A stretch of 64,000 bases of DNA from Thermomucor indicae-seudaticae (taxonomy: Eukaryota; Mucoromycota; Mucoromycetes; Mucorales; Lichtheimiaceae), in contig JSYX01000027.1 of NCBI GenBank assembly GCA_000787465.1, positions 1 to 64,000 on the forward strand, given 5' to 3'. Position 1 is the first letter of the stretch; each line of letters starts with the position of its first letter. The position numbers were made by a program, and so were the translations under genes. Below the pieces are notes generated by a model. The model ran no database searches. It was given only the letters and a program-made list of their open reading frames with translations, and was not told the DNA's origin. This document shows, one piece after another, positions 1 to 11,928 of the stretch.

Positions 1-2925
1 ACTGGAAAGCCATAATGGTTTCGTCTGCCTTGGTTCTGTACGCTTGGTTCTCCAAAAGAATCGAGAGCCGTATGATGTTTTTGACCGCAACGGCGTTGCT
101 ACAAGAAACGAATTGAAACAGAGGGTGCATTAATATTCATCGCTGCAATGCTCCCAAAGCAGGTGATATTTACGCGGATGGCTCAGCACCGTCTTGCTCT
201 AACGTTAAGTGTAAGAGCAAACAGATTAGAAAGACGCTTGCTTCCCTTTGTTTGCTATATACTTGCCTTCCTTTAATCTAACAAGAATATGCTTGTTGCT
301 TTCTGGTACATTGTAGTAACCACCTTGATCGCTATCATAAAACAGTTCGTCTTGCGTTCTTTGTAACTGGTTAGCCCACTCGAGCCATCGAGCATCGAAG
401 GATGCCTGATACAGATCCAGCAGTCCTTGGATTAGATAGCTTTATTGATATCACAAATAGGTTAGATAATAGTGAATGCCGTCACAGTGCTGTCTTCATC
501 ACTGGGGATCAATTTACCTGTAATCGTCCAAGAATCCTTCAATGTCAGAAGCGCCTTCGCGATAGCTACGGATCAGACGACCAGAGTCTGGTTTATACAG
601 ATGTTTTTGAAGGAACTCTGCTGCCTTTGTTGCTAGATCCAGAAATCGAGGATCTCCCAAGGCTTGAAATGCCTGAGCCAGGCCAGATATCATCAGCCCT
701 GGTACAGATAAATCAGATTCAACTCTTGAATAACGACTAACTCGAACTAAGCCCATTACCATTCCAGGATGTCAAAACCTAATATACCACGTTTTAGTTG
801 AGAGATTCACATTACAGTAGCAGCAACTCTTACCTTATCGTCTCTATGCGGCTTTGGGCGATTCTTATCGCGATGCTCCCAAAGTTTTGCACGCGATTCT
901 TTTAGGATTTTCCCGACTTGATCCACACTTGTACCGAATGCCTGTGCCGTCTCTTCTAGCGAATGCTGCTGTATCAATACGTTCTACACGACATTTTCAT
1001 GAAAACTTAGAAAGAAAAAAAGAACGATATCCAAGAGTTTGCCCCACTCCCATACTTTGTTTCGTAATTCATCATGCGGATCCTGCTCCGGATTCACATT
1101 TCCGTCTTCCTTTGCGCCATAGTGATAGATAAAGATGGCAGCGGCCTCACCACCCAGTATTTCCCGTAATTCATTTGTTTCCCACACGCAAAATGCTCCC
1201 TCTGGCAAAATAGAAAGTTAGACTTGCAATTAGAAGAACAGATGCTTGGGTTTTGATCAAATACCTTTCTTCTTGGTAGCATCAGGTGTAGGTAGCGAGT
1301 CAGCGTCTTCAGCTGCATAAAACACGCCCTCCTCATGCTTCAAATCGCGAGATACATACTGAACAATGTCACGAACGACATCTGCATAGGCCTGTTCTCC
1401 AGTGATCTGGTATGCGGCAGCATATACGGACAGCAGTTGGGCTTGATCGTACAACATTTTTTCAAAGTGCGGTACGTGCCAGTACTTGTCGGTGCTGTAC
1501 CTATTTTGTATGATCAAAGAAGCACTTAGCGCTGGGTTTATCTGATTATACGAATAACGTACCTATGAAAGCCGCTACCGACGTGATCTTGATATTGTCA
1601 AATATGAGAAACCATGCACAAACATAAAAGAAGTGAATATGACATACCGTGGATACCTCCTGACGCAATTTTCTATAAATCGATACATTAGCACTTTGTT
1701 TTTGCTCCAAGGAACTCGTAAGAACTATAACACAACCTTTAATGTGAACAAGACCATTTCAAGGGCTTGTTTCGCGTCCTCTTTTGCTTTCTCATCATTC
1801 TTGCGGTAATAATGGTAATCCAAGAGAAACTGAAGTTGGACAGGCGTAGGAAACTTGGGTGCGCCACCAAACCCTCCAAGCGTACTATCAAAAGACGCCT
1901 CAAAGTGATCGTACGTTTTGTTTGCAATCAACCAAGGATCCAACTGCTCTGACGTGTCACCAGGTCTTGCAGTAGCATAGGCTTTTAACTGGCTAATCAT
2001 TTTCTCACCACTCTCTCGTATTTTTTCTGGAGAAGCCATCCAGAGTTGCGCTATCCTCGTCAGCAACGTTTTAAATCCGGGTCGACCATAGCGATCTTCA
2101 GGAGGAAAATAGGTAGCACCAAAGAATGGATGGAGGTCCGATGTGAGGAAAACAGACATGGGCCATCCGCCTCCGCCAGAAGTCAATTGTACAAAGGTCA
2201 TGTATAGCTTATCCACTCCTGGATTCTCTTCGCTTTCAAAGGGCGTCATTCTACCGGTATAAATAAATCTATGCACTTTCTGAACTTACCGGTCCACTAG
2301 AGATAAACGAGGTATGAGCATCGAGTCGTGACTAGGAGGAACAGAGACACAGACGTACCTTTAATATTCACAAAGTATTTGTTCATGATCTGTGCGGTTT
2401 CTTCGTTTTCAAAGGACTCGTGCTCCATGACATGGCACCAACTTGTGACAACATAGGCATGCTTATTAGCTAATAATCGAGAGAAATAAAGAGTTACATA
2501 CTGGCAAGTGCTGTAGCCTACGCTTAAAAAGATAGGCTTGTTTTCATCTTTTGCCTTTTGAAATGCTTCTTCGGACCACGGGTACCAGTTCACCTAATGG
2601 TATTGGCACCCACGTTTCGCTCAGAACACTTGGCTTGTGTATGATGAGCTACGTGATATACCTACAGGATTATGGGCTGCATCAAGGTTGGATTTATGTA
2701 ACCACTTGGATATATATCTATCCTTGTGTATGTTTTATCCACATACCATGTTGCTGTATATTTCATATCACGCATGATACGCAAGGCGACGGGTTATGTA
2801 AAAAAAATAATAAACACCACGTTATTCACCATTCCAACATGATTGCGAATTGCACAAAGACTAACCAATAAATACGGGCTCTTTTCGTGAATCAACCGAT
2901 TCGTATACTTTTGCGAAGACGACAT
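1..2925 (-). CDS. SPATA20/SSP411-like thioredoxin-domain protein (DUF255), 3' end beyond left edge
   Basis: Multi-exon gene read right to left from the ATG at 2925. The N-terminus ([18 protein letters not shown]) is followed by HNPVNWYPW, then STCHWCHVME, in which the CHWC redox motif is rebuilt across an intron at about 2435-2500. Next come [14 protein letters not shown] and [14 protein letters not shown], then the glycosidase-like (alpha/alpha barrel) part: [41 protein letters not shown] and DGAEPSA. This is the order of human SPATA20 and bacterial YyaL. The family is a thioredoxin-like domain fused to a six-hairpin domain; its function is poorly known, though a redox role is often assumed. 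The reading frame is still open at base 1 (end of the six-hairpin domain), so the C-terminus is missing. Between SPYLL and HNPV my splice model leaves about 11 extra residues not usual in the family. Confidence 0.9.
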
Positions 2926-2989
2926 GGTAGATCAGATGATCGCGATCAGCAAGGATCGTCGAAAGCCAGCTTATTCGCTGTTGCGGTTG

Positions 2990-3547
2990 TTTCACAAAAG
3001 TCATAATGACAGGTTTACGCAATTAGGACGAAACATGCTAGATAGAAACAACCTGCGAAACAAACTACAGGCTGCTGCAGATCCAGCTAGTGGCAAGCTG
3101 AATGGCCTTTTTCGTTCTGATGCGAGTCGCTGCCACTAGTAAAGTGTACTTATATATGTCTGTACGTACAGGCATCGACGACGGTCTTTGCCTTGCACTA
3201 GTTTTGCCAATTGGAGACAAAGAACACGCTCCTGAATGAGATAACGAAGCTGCATGGTCTGGTTAGCAACACTGGACTGATTCTCGGGTCAAATCTACTG
3301 AATCATATATAGTATGTGCTCACAGTTTGCGGCACTTGTGCAAAGCATGGGTCTATTCAGCGGCATTTCGGGCGATAGTCTCCAATATGCCGAGATGCTT
3401 TCTTTCTTTATTGGATCAGATCCGGGACGTGACCAGCGTGCAGTTACAAGTTATACAAATTGTAGTAACCCTTTGACTGTCTCTGTTGCAGTTGTCTATG
3501 CGTGGTCGTTCGGGTCGTATAAGTTGGATAAAATACGCACTTTGTAG
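2990..3547 (+). other. Coding-like stretch, unresolved hypothetical gene or relic
   Basis: Three consecutive plus-strand segments read like protein but lie in different frames. About 2990-3137 is Arg/Asn/Leu rich (LGRNMLDRNNLRNK). About 3205-3309 includes KNTLLNEITKLHGL and NTGLILGSNLLNH. About 3314-3460 includes LFSGISGDSLQYAEML and GSDPGRDQRAV. They could be exons of a small coiled-coil protein, with a possible intron at about 3450-3490 (acceptor ttgcag). I could not find a consistent start or splice model, and the family is not recognised. A decayed gene is equally possible. Confidence 0.3.
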
Positions 3548-3751
3548 CTTTTGAGCTTAGAAAGCCCATGCTTCTTCGATCCCGGCTGTCACGTCCTTGA
3601 TTTCACATGATTTCTTGTTACCGCTATTCTACAGCCTCATTCAATGGCAAGTTCACCTTTATATCATTCTCATCTTCTCGTTTATGCATAGAATTTGTGG
3701 ACGAGCTCATTTACACAGTGGAGATAAATTACTTTAAATTTCACAATGAGA

Positions 3752-3990
3752 TCAGACAGCGGAATAGCCTCTATATAACATTGTTCGCAGAAACCAGGTT
3801 GCCGCAAGGATGAAAAGAACCGTACGTATGACCATCAAGTTCTTTGAACTGGCCGGATACAAATTCGTTTGACCGTGTCCTCTTGGTTTTCGCCAACAAT
3901 GATAGTGTTGCACTAGGAAATAATGACGCTCCGCGTCTGTGATATGACCCGAACGATCAACGAGGAGTTTCAAGTGTGAAAAGACAACCT
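3752..3990 (-). other. Possible exon of a small membrane protein
   Basis: A minus-strand open frame of about 78 codons ends at 3752. It has a hydrophobic segment (VIRTVLFILAATWFL) near the C-terminus, preceded by a basic, aromatic-rich part (HYFLVQHYHCWRKPRG). It lacks an ATG, so it would need an upstream exon; an AG lies just before it at about 3990. No family recognised. The flanking bases 3548-3751 and 3991-4460 show no gene. Confidence 0.22.
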
Positions 3991-4460
3991 ATCACAGCTT
4001 GCAAGACAGGAGAGAATGCTTCAACGTGAGCTCATACGAGAAAACTGATTCGCAATGATTTAGTTTCTTTTCTCGTATTGCCAACGAAGGAGCCAATAAA
4101 ACAGAGCAGTTAACCACTCGCATTTTCATACATATCGGGATTGTATAGTCTGATGATCCAGTTCCTGGAGACTGCAGCAGAAGGGCTAAAATTCCCGTGA
4201 CATGGATGATGCGGGGTCGGCGCTCAGATCCGGAAATGCGACAGAAAAGAAAGTGCGGTCAGTCGGAAAAATCGGAGAAATGCTGGTCCGAGGCACGGAA
4301 ACCCCACTTGTTTCTCTCTGCCCCCGTTTCGATAGCCACCCGTGTTACCGACCATTAGAGTTTCCTAATGCCCCGCTCAGACCTCCCCGCCATTTCTCGA
4401 CAAAACCCACGCTTTTTCCGCTTAACAATGTGAATAAAGCGGGCAAACCAAATCCCTTTT

Positions 4461-4500
4461 GATTGGTTATGATTTTTTCCGAAGTTACTAATATAAAAAG
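4461..4500 (+). promoter_or_regulatory. Core promoter of the cytochrome b2-type gene (inverted CCAAT plus TATA)
   Basis: GATTGG (inverted CCAAT) at 4461-4466 and TATAAAAAG at 4492-4500 precede the start codon at 4580 by about 115 and 80 bases. Spacing fits a TATA-driven fungal promoter. Confidence 0.6.
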
Positions 4501-4579
4501 GACACCGTCCAAAAACATTTTTGATGCTCACTTGTACCTGATCTTTCTTTTTTTAGCACTTTCCGTCGTAATTATCATC

Positions 4580-6368
4580 ATGAAGACCATTTCACCACAA
4601 GAAGTCGCAAAGCACAACACCAAAGGTTTGTTTGTTGACAGCAAACAAAAAGAGACAAGTATCATGGTAGCTCATGCATAAACTCTCTGTACAGACGATA
4701 TTTGGGTGATTCTCCATGGGAAAGTCTATGACTTGACAAAGTTTCTGCCCGAACACCCAGGTGGACAAAAGATCATCCTCAAGTACGCCGGTCGAGACGC
4801 TACGGAAGCATTCGAACCAATCCATCCACCGGACATCATTGACCGTTTCCTTTCACCCGACGTCTGCATGGGCCAAGTGGATGCGGCTGCATTGGCTGCC
4901 GTTGAGAAGGTAGAAACCGAAGAAGACAAACGTTTGCGTCTGGCTCGCGAGAACAAGCCTCGTTTGGACGAAATGTACAACTCCTTTGATTTCGAATGCA
5001 AGTATATATAGTATGCACGTTCTTTTTCTCTGCTTTGAACTAACACACAACGTCGATATAGCTGTCGCCAAGACTGTACTGAAACCGGATGCATGGGCTT
5101 ACTATTCCTCTGGTGCCGACGACGAAATCTCGTTGCGCGAGAACCACAGCGCGTTCCACCGTATCTGGCTTCGCCCGCGGGTGATGGTTGACGTTGCCAA
5201 AGTGGATCTGAGCACGACCATGTTGGGTACACGGGTTTCGATGCCATTGTATATTACTGCGACAGCATTGGGTAAGCTGGGCCACCCGGACGGTGAGAAG
5301 GTTTTGACCAGAGCGGCCGGCAAGCGTAATGTGATCCAAATGATTCCGACATTGGCATCGTGCTCGTTTGACGAGATTGTGGATGCAAGAGTCCCAGGCC
5401 AGACCCAGTGGCTCCAACTCTATGTCAACTCGGACCGCGAAGTCAGTAAGAAGTTTGTTCAGCACGCCGAAAAGAGAGGTATCAAGGCTTTGTTCATCAC
5501 TGCCGACGCGCCGCAACTCGGTACGTTTCCCTGGATTGAACACATCGGAATCACTGACTGATCGGGCCTATGATTAGGTCGCCGTGAGAAGGATATGCGT
5601 CAAAAGTATTCACAAGAAGCTCCAGACGAAATGGACGAATCAAAAATGACCCGTGACGAAGGCGCTGCGCGTGCCATCAGTAGCTTCATTGATCCATCCC
5701 TCAACTGGTCCGATATTGCCTGGTTCAAGAGCATCACGAACATGCCGATCATTATCAAGGGTATCCAGACACCCGAGGATGCTGTGCTCGCTGCCAAATA
5801 CGGATGCCAAGGCATAGTGATTTCCAACCATGGTGGCCGTCAGCTTGACTTTGCTCCGTCTGCGGTCGAGATCTTGCCCGAAGTCATGGCGGCTTTGAAG
5901 CTCGAGGGTCTGGATAAGAACTTTGAGGTGTATATCGATGGTGGTATTCGACGTGGAAGCGATATCTTTAAGGCCCTCGCGCTGGGTGCGAAGGGTGTCG
6001 GCATTGGTCGTCCATTCTTGGTAAGTATACCGTTCAATGATATCTGTTGCTTCGACTCAATTGACCGAATTTATTCTAGTATGCCATGTCTGGTTACGGA
6101 GAAGCAGGCGTTGAACGTCTAATGGAACTCTTCCAGGTAAATAAGTTGTGAGCTGAGGGACGCGTGGGCTATAGATATTAACCGGGTAACATCGTAGAAT
6201 GAACTCGAGATGTGCATGAGACTTATGGGCGTCCGTTCCATTGCAGAAATCAAACCTGAAATGGTCGATATCCGAAATCTGAAGGATCACGTCTCAGTTC
6301 CTACGGATTACCTTTCCAAAGGCGCTTACGAACGGATGTACCCAAGAGGCAATCTTTCTAAACTGTAA
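4580..6368 (+). CDS. Cytochrome b5-fused FMN-dependent L-lactate (2-hydroxyacid) dehydrogenase, cytochrome b2 type
   Basis: Six exons (4580-4625, 4695-4997, 5062-5520, 5578-6020, 6080-6136, 6198-6368) sum to 493 codons, 492 aa. Residues about 1-100 are a cytochrome b5 domain: it starts [12 protein letters not shown], with haem ligand motifs EHPGG and the later IHPPD. The FMN alpha-hydroxyacid oxidase barrel follows ([33 protein letters not shown] with the catalytic His and Arg, [18 protein letters not shown]). The enzyme oxidises L-lactate or a related hydroxyacid and passes electrons from FMN to haem. Yeast Cyb2 carries a long mitochondrial presequence; here the haem domain begins almost at Met1, so the protein may be cytosolic. 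Intron 2 has a GC donor. Confidence 0.95.
4998..5061 (+). other. GC-AG intron in the cytochrome b2-type gene
   Basis: The only splice choice that keeps the frame between NSFDFE and VAKTVLKPD uses the donor GAAT|GCAAGT and the acceptor ATATAG. It gives a 64-nt intron and a junction serine. The nearby GT (5002) leaves the wrong phase, and no other AG fits. Confidence 0.85.
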
Positions 6369-6807
6369 AAAGCAAAAGCATTCCTTTTGTCTATATCCTC
6401 GCTATATGTAATTTGCCAAGTATATACATATCTATATAAACAAAATTTTAGTTTGTTTTGTCCATGACTATATCTCCAACCCTGCGTATATCCTATCCCG
6501 CCGAGGAACCCTGATGTAAACTTGCTTGCTTCGTCTGTTCACCCTCCCTAATGCAAGTGCAAAGGTTTCATATACGGTAAAACTTTACAGTACGCCAGGC
6601 GAAAATAACATTGTGTGAGCTTCCCATACCCAAAGACAAGTGGAATAAAAAGAAATAGAAGAAATGCAAGATATTGTTTGTGTAATCTACGTGAATCATA
6701 CTGCTTTGCCATACCTAAACCCTTAATAGCCAATTCTTTTCGTATCCTCCTCCGATAGCAGGAAGTAGAGAGAGAAGAGGGGTTCTTCAATACACAAAAA
6801 TATTCTT

Positions 6808-8860
6808 TTAAGGACGATACAACTGTCGAGGTCCTTTGACCTTGATTCTATCTACACGATGTGGCAAGACTCTGTCATACATCATCTTGACCCATTCCGC
6901 TAAAATCGGCCTAGTATCGCGAGGATCAATGATATCGGGAATATCAAAGGATTCTGCAGTTCGGATGGGTGATCGTACAGCTTCGAATTGAGCCAGGAGG
7001 CTTTCATACAGCTCGTTCCGTTTTTCGCCAGCTGCTTCAAGGTCACGACGATAGGCAGCCTAATGTCCATTCTGTTAATGAACACACCCTATCCCTTTCT
7101 TTTTCTCTTTCCAAACGCACATGAATACCGCCTTCCAGAGGCAAGCTTCCCCAGTCGCCGCTTGGCCATGCAACCCGCATGTTCGGTACGCGGTTATCCA
7201 CAAAGGCAGCGCCAGCCACACCAAATACCTTGCGTAGAACGACAGTAAAGTAAGGCACGTCGCACTGATACAAGGCGGCCGTCAGAGTTGATCCGTAACG
7301 AATGGTTCTAATAGCAAGACATAAATATTCTAGCCAGCAGCTAAAACACGCAATTCAAAACTTACGCTTCTCGCTCGGCTTTAGTACCTACGGCAAAGCC
7401 TGCATAATCAGCGAAATCAATAATGGGCAATCCAAAGGTGTCACAAAGGTCAATGTGTCGACGGAATTTGTTGCAAGAAGCAGCGGTAAGTACGCTGCCG
7501 TTCAAAGTACAATCAAATGTGATGATGCCTACAGGATATCCACCGATCCGCGCCAAACCGCAGACAGCGCCTTCACCCCATCGAGACCCGATTTCGAACC
7601 AAGAACCGGCATCTACGACGCGCATGAGGATATCCCGTACCTGGTACACGCGCTGACGTCTTTTAGGAATGATATTCAGCAATGCATCGTCTCGTCGATC
7701 GACCGGATCATCGTTTTCCAAGACTGGTGGCAGTTCGCAGGTGTTGGTTGGCATATAGCTCAGGAACCGACGGATCTGGGCAAAACAGTCATGCTCGTCC
7801 ACGGCCAGGTTATCAAAGGTGCCATTGGAGGTATGTAAAAGGGCTCCACCAAGTGATTCTTTGGTGACAGTTTCAAATGTCGCGTTGGCCACCACAGGCG
7901 GACCAGCCGCAAAGAGCGAACCGATATTTTGTGCTACGACAGAGAAATGCGTCAATGTGGCACGAGCGGCACCCAAGCCAACCGCTACAGGAGAAGGACG
8001 TTAGCTTTATCAAGATGAAAAGAACAGGGGAAGAGGAAACGATCGATATATAAACCTGGGCCAAGGGACGCGGAAACCACAGGGATCTCTGATAAACTTG
8101 CGATCATGTCATGCATGCCAAATAGTGGTGGCAAGTACGTCTGACCTTTTTCCAACATTAACGTAACGGATCCGCCACCACTGCTACCATCAATTAACCG
8201 GACCTAAGGCAAGGTAATTATCAGGAATATCCGTGACCTCTTTCAATGACAAGTAAGAAATCGACTTACGAGCGGTATCTTGTAATGCCGTGCAGCCTGT
8301 TCTGCAAAGATCTACAGTATTGCAATAATGTCAACTGTCTTGTCTTCATCACCCTCTCTCTCTCTCTGTTTTAAGCAAATCCTCTTTTACCGACTTGCCC
8401 CAGACGGCACCATCCGCATGGCCTGCACGAATCGAAAAGTCGTCTGCGGCCACGATAACAGGTCTCTGTTCGACTGTTGCTTTACCGGCAATAAAATTCG
8501 CGGGCGTGTAGTTCTTGACAGAACCGTCGGGATTATAGGTTGCTTTGCCCGCAATGCTTCCGATTTCTCGGAAACTGCCAGGATCGACAAAGGCATCCAC
8601 ACGTTCACGTACCCACAACTTGCCCTGAGTCTTTTGTCGAATGTATCCACGGTCATCTGGATTCGGTGTTCGATTATTAGCTTTGCGACGTTCTATTTCT
8701 TGCAAAATGTCCTATTGAGAACCGCTGCATTATTATAGAGATAGATCAACTGTAGTTCATGACTTTTTCCGACCTTCCATTCGGACTTTTCAAGTGCCTC
8801 ATCCTTGAAATGGTTCGCGATGCTCTGAAGTCTGTCCAGCGCCTTCCTATTGCTCGACAT
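6808..8860 (-). CDS. Acyl-CoA carboxylase beta-type carboxyltransferase
   Basis: Multi-exon gene starting MSSNRKALDRL at 8860 and ending GPRQLYRP at 6808. The carboxyltransferase fold is clear: GKLWVRERVD, FVDPGSFREIG, SSGGGSV, GPAVGLGAARA, ESLGGALLHT and VVDAGSWFEIG in the N-half; VGIITFDC, FADYAGFAVGTKAERE and GVAGAAF in the C-half. Such enzymes move carboxyl from carboxybiotin to an acyl-CoA. It lacks the exact signatures of human PCCB (NDSGGARI) or MCCB (VDSGGANL), so it is a separate branch and the acyl substrate is not assignable. No biotin carboxylase gene is nearby. An in-frame upstream extension to 8998 exists, but the family-like N-terminus favours 8860. Confidence 0.88.
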
Positions 8861-9551
8861 CGTGAAAACAGAGAATATGACAAACGCGGAGACGAATAGA
8901 GCGCTTTGTTTTTGAGAGAGAGGGAGGGAGAGAGAATGACTCAGCAGTTTTCTATTTCGTTTCCCACGAAGAAGAAAAAAGTCAGCAAACATGACCATGG
9001 TTCTTAATGAGAGGACAATCCAGACACCATTACCTTGGTGGCAATTACAAGCAGTTTAATTTACACAGTCCGGACCTTCTAAACTCTCGGTTGTCCGGGG
9101 CCTTTTATCCTGTTTGCCGAAATACCTGGACACTTTCGTGGAAGGGGAAAAAGAAGTCTTAGTGACAAAGAACACGTCAGCACACACTAGACAATTCTGA
9201 CGGGCAACTGAGGAAGTCAGAGCTGACCACAAAGTGAGCTTCTTTGAAAGTCAGGAATCTGTGATAGACGCGTGTGCCCGATGAATTTCGTCGGATGGCT
9301 TCCGGACCGTAATGGAACATAGTGGTTAGACTGGGCATAAGGACGACCATAAAGAATTCTGTTGTCTTCTGCATGCATCCAATTACCCATGTTTACGTGA
9401 AACGCCCGTTGTTAATCACTTCAAACTTCGAAAATGCGTGAAAGTAACGATAATGCGATTTCTCTTTAAAGCAAGTGATTGGTGGACAATGCGTTCATTT
9501 TGTGCTTCCGCAACTTGACCTTCACTGCCTTTGAGTCCCCACCCCCATTTA
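8861..9551. other. Intergenic region, no gene seen
   Basis: Divergent spacer between the carboxyltransferase (leftward) and PUF60 (rightward). It holds a GA-rich tract at about 8913-8936, in the presumed 5' leader of the carboxyltransferase gene, and no supported ORF on either strand. Confidence 0.6.
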
Positions 9552-11562
9552 ATGGCTAGCGAAAGAGATTCGGAATCAAAGGATCCAGACGGAGCATCGT
9601 TGAAGCGTGCAGCCGGACCAGCCGACGACAATCCTGATTCAAAGCGATCCCGTTCTTCGAGTGATTCCAGCAAACGGCGCCAACTTTCAAGCGAACAAAG
9701 CGAACGTTTAGCAAAAGCCCAAGCGTATGCCAAAGAGATGACGCAAAAGGTATTTATGGAGCAACGATAAAGGGGAGATTGAGGACTGAACAATGTTGGT
9801 TGGCTTTTAGCTTAAAAAGCAACAACAGCAGCCGTTGTCCCAAGCCAGCCCATCCCTTCCACCGGCTTTGTTAGCCACAAATCCACATGTTGCGTCGGGC
9901 GTGGATCTCCGTACACTTGCCGTCTTATCACGAATCTATGTGGGTAGCATCAATTTTGAACTGGGCGAGCAACAGATCCGAGACGCCTTTACCCAGTTTG
10001 GGTCCATCAAAAGTGTTAGTATGACAGTGGATCCGGCCACAATGCGTCATAAGGGATACTGCTTTATAGAATACGAAACGCCAGAGGCAGCCGCACTTGC
10101 ACTCGATGTCATGCATGGAAGCGAATTGGGAGGAAGGTTTGTCGTCCATTCCGCTACTTTATATACATCTACATATTCATCATTTGTCCCTTTATAGACA
10201 ATTAAAGGTTGGACGGCCCAATAATTACACAGCAGCATCATCCGTCAGCGTACCGACACCACCAGCCAGTCGTATCTACGTATCCAACGTCAATCAACTC
10301 ATCACTGAAGACAATATGCAAAGCATCTTTGAAGCATTTGGCAAAATCAGAAAATGTATTTTACTGGTAATGCAAACGGAAAAGACTGTCCTACGCTCGC
10401 AGGCTTGCGCTCGAAAACTAATGTCCTAATATATAGCCAGACTTGTTGACAAGAAAACATAAAGGATATGGGTAAGTTTTGTTTGCTTCTTTCTCTCGAA
10501 TTGGCGAGGGAAAGGTGGGACGACAAAGGAGAGCTGTGAATTATAAAGGATCGTCAATTGAGATTAATGTTGAAATATCTTTTTTATCATCTTCTGTTTT
10601 TTATTCTATTCTTTCTGCCTATGCGCCCGCGCGGAACCACCCCTCCAGAGAGAGATAGAGACGGAACTCCTGCATGAAACGAGAAAACGCGGGAAGACTG
10701 ATCTGGCTTTTGCGTCTAATATAGATTCATTGAATTTGAGGAGGACAGTGCAGCATTGGCAGCCATCATGGCTATGAACAACTTTGAGATAGGTGGCCAA
10801 CATTTACGAGTGTCTCGATGTCTTATCGGCGGACCATTGGGCGAAGGCATGAAAGTTTTAGAAAAGATGCCGGCGAATGGTGTCTTGAGTAAAGTGGCTT
10901 CCAATATTCAACAACTCGGTTTGCAACAACCACAACGAGAACTTCCAAAGAAGGATGACGGTAAGTTCCTTTTGTCGCTAAAGCTGGCTTCCCCAGGAAG
11001 AAGACGCATCTAAAACTTCGCATAGCCGCAGCAATAGCAAAAGAACAAGTTGCTGCAAGAGTTCAAGGGACCTTGGTAGATTCGGTGGCCAAGGAAGAAA
11101 ACCTGCATGTAGGCGCAAGCCAACGATATGAAATCATGCAAAAGCTTGCAGCTAGCCGAGAAGTGGTAATAACCGACACGCTTGCTTATTTCTCTCTCCT
11201 GGAGCACTCATGGTGTATATGTAGCTTTCACCTGTGCTATTAGTGGAAAACGCAGTATCCGCATCCGAAGTAGACGACGACTTGAAGGACGAATTTGCAG
11301 AAGAATGCAATAAATTCGGAAAAGTTAAAAACGTAAGGATACTGGATGGCTTAGACGGAGGAGACGTAAAGATCTTAATTGAATTCGAGACCATTGATGG
11401 TAAGTTCTTTATCATTTGGGCGGTTGTAAAGAATGGTAAATCTCAAACTCTCTTTCTGTAGATGCAGAAAGGGCCCGTAAAGTATTGAATGGTCGTTGGT
11501 TTGGAGGACGGCAATTGAAGGCGTATATACCCACCCAGCAAGCACTGAAAGATCTAATGTGA
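9552..11562 (+). CDS. Poly(U)-binding splicing factor PUF60-like protein
   Basis: Eight exons (9552-9749, 9811-10136, 10198-10366, 10437-10471, 10725-10960, 11026-11165, 11225-11399, 11462-11562) give 459 aa. The N-terminus is Ser/Lys/Arg rich. RRM1 (RIYVGSINFELGEQQI, KGYCFIEYE) and RRM2 (RIYVSNVNQLITEDN, KGYGFIEFE) lie close together, and a C-terminal UHM-like RRM (DDDLKDEFAEECNKFG, GRWFGGRQLKAY) carries the expected RWF loop. This order is that of PUF60, which binds the polypyrimidine tract and helps U2AF and U2 snRNP define the 3' splice site in the nucleus. The exon of only 35 nt (10437-10471) is unusually short. The ATG at 9552 is the first in frame. Confidence 0.94.
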
Positions 11563-11928
11563 AAATGTGTTTCCCTGTGTAACCTAAAAAGCCCTCTTTG
11601 TTTTCCTTTTGATAAGATCACGGCATGATAAAGAAGAGGTAAATTCCCACGGTTGAGGATGGATCAAGTACGTTCCTGTCATTGAAGGTGAGGAGGGAGT
11701 GAATGTAATACGTAGCCGGGACTTGTAGGATGCCAAACAGTCACCGCTCGGGGAAAAAGCAAAACGGGGTAGTTTGAAATGCGCGTGTTTGAAACGCGTT
11801 ATCTTTGACCAGTCAGCTGTTGGCGTTCCTGTCAGCAACAAACATCGAAGTCCCGGTCAAAACAAGTGCTTCTTCTTCTGTTTTCCCCGCTCCTGTTCTC
11901 TTTCCCTACTCTCCTCTGCGTTGCGCAA

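Noticed and set aside
2924..3139. Plus-strand ORF starting at the same CATG as the divergent minus-strand gene
   Set aside because: Its ATG overlaps the start codon of the thioredoxin-domain gene, leaving no room for a promoter or leader; only the later part looks coding.
5102..5543. Long minus-strand frames across the lactate dehydrogenase exons
   Set aside because: Antisense shadows of a clearly identified protein.
8861..8998. In-frame N-terminal extension of the carboxyltransferase
   Set aside because: The added segment is low-complexity Ser/Leu/Phe from a GA-rich leader; MSSNRKALDRL is the better start.
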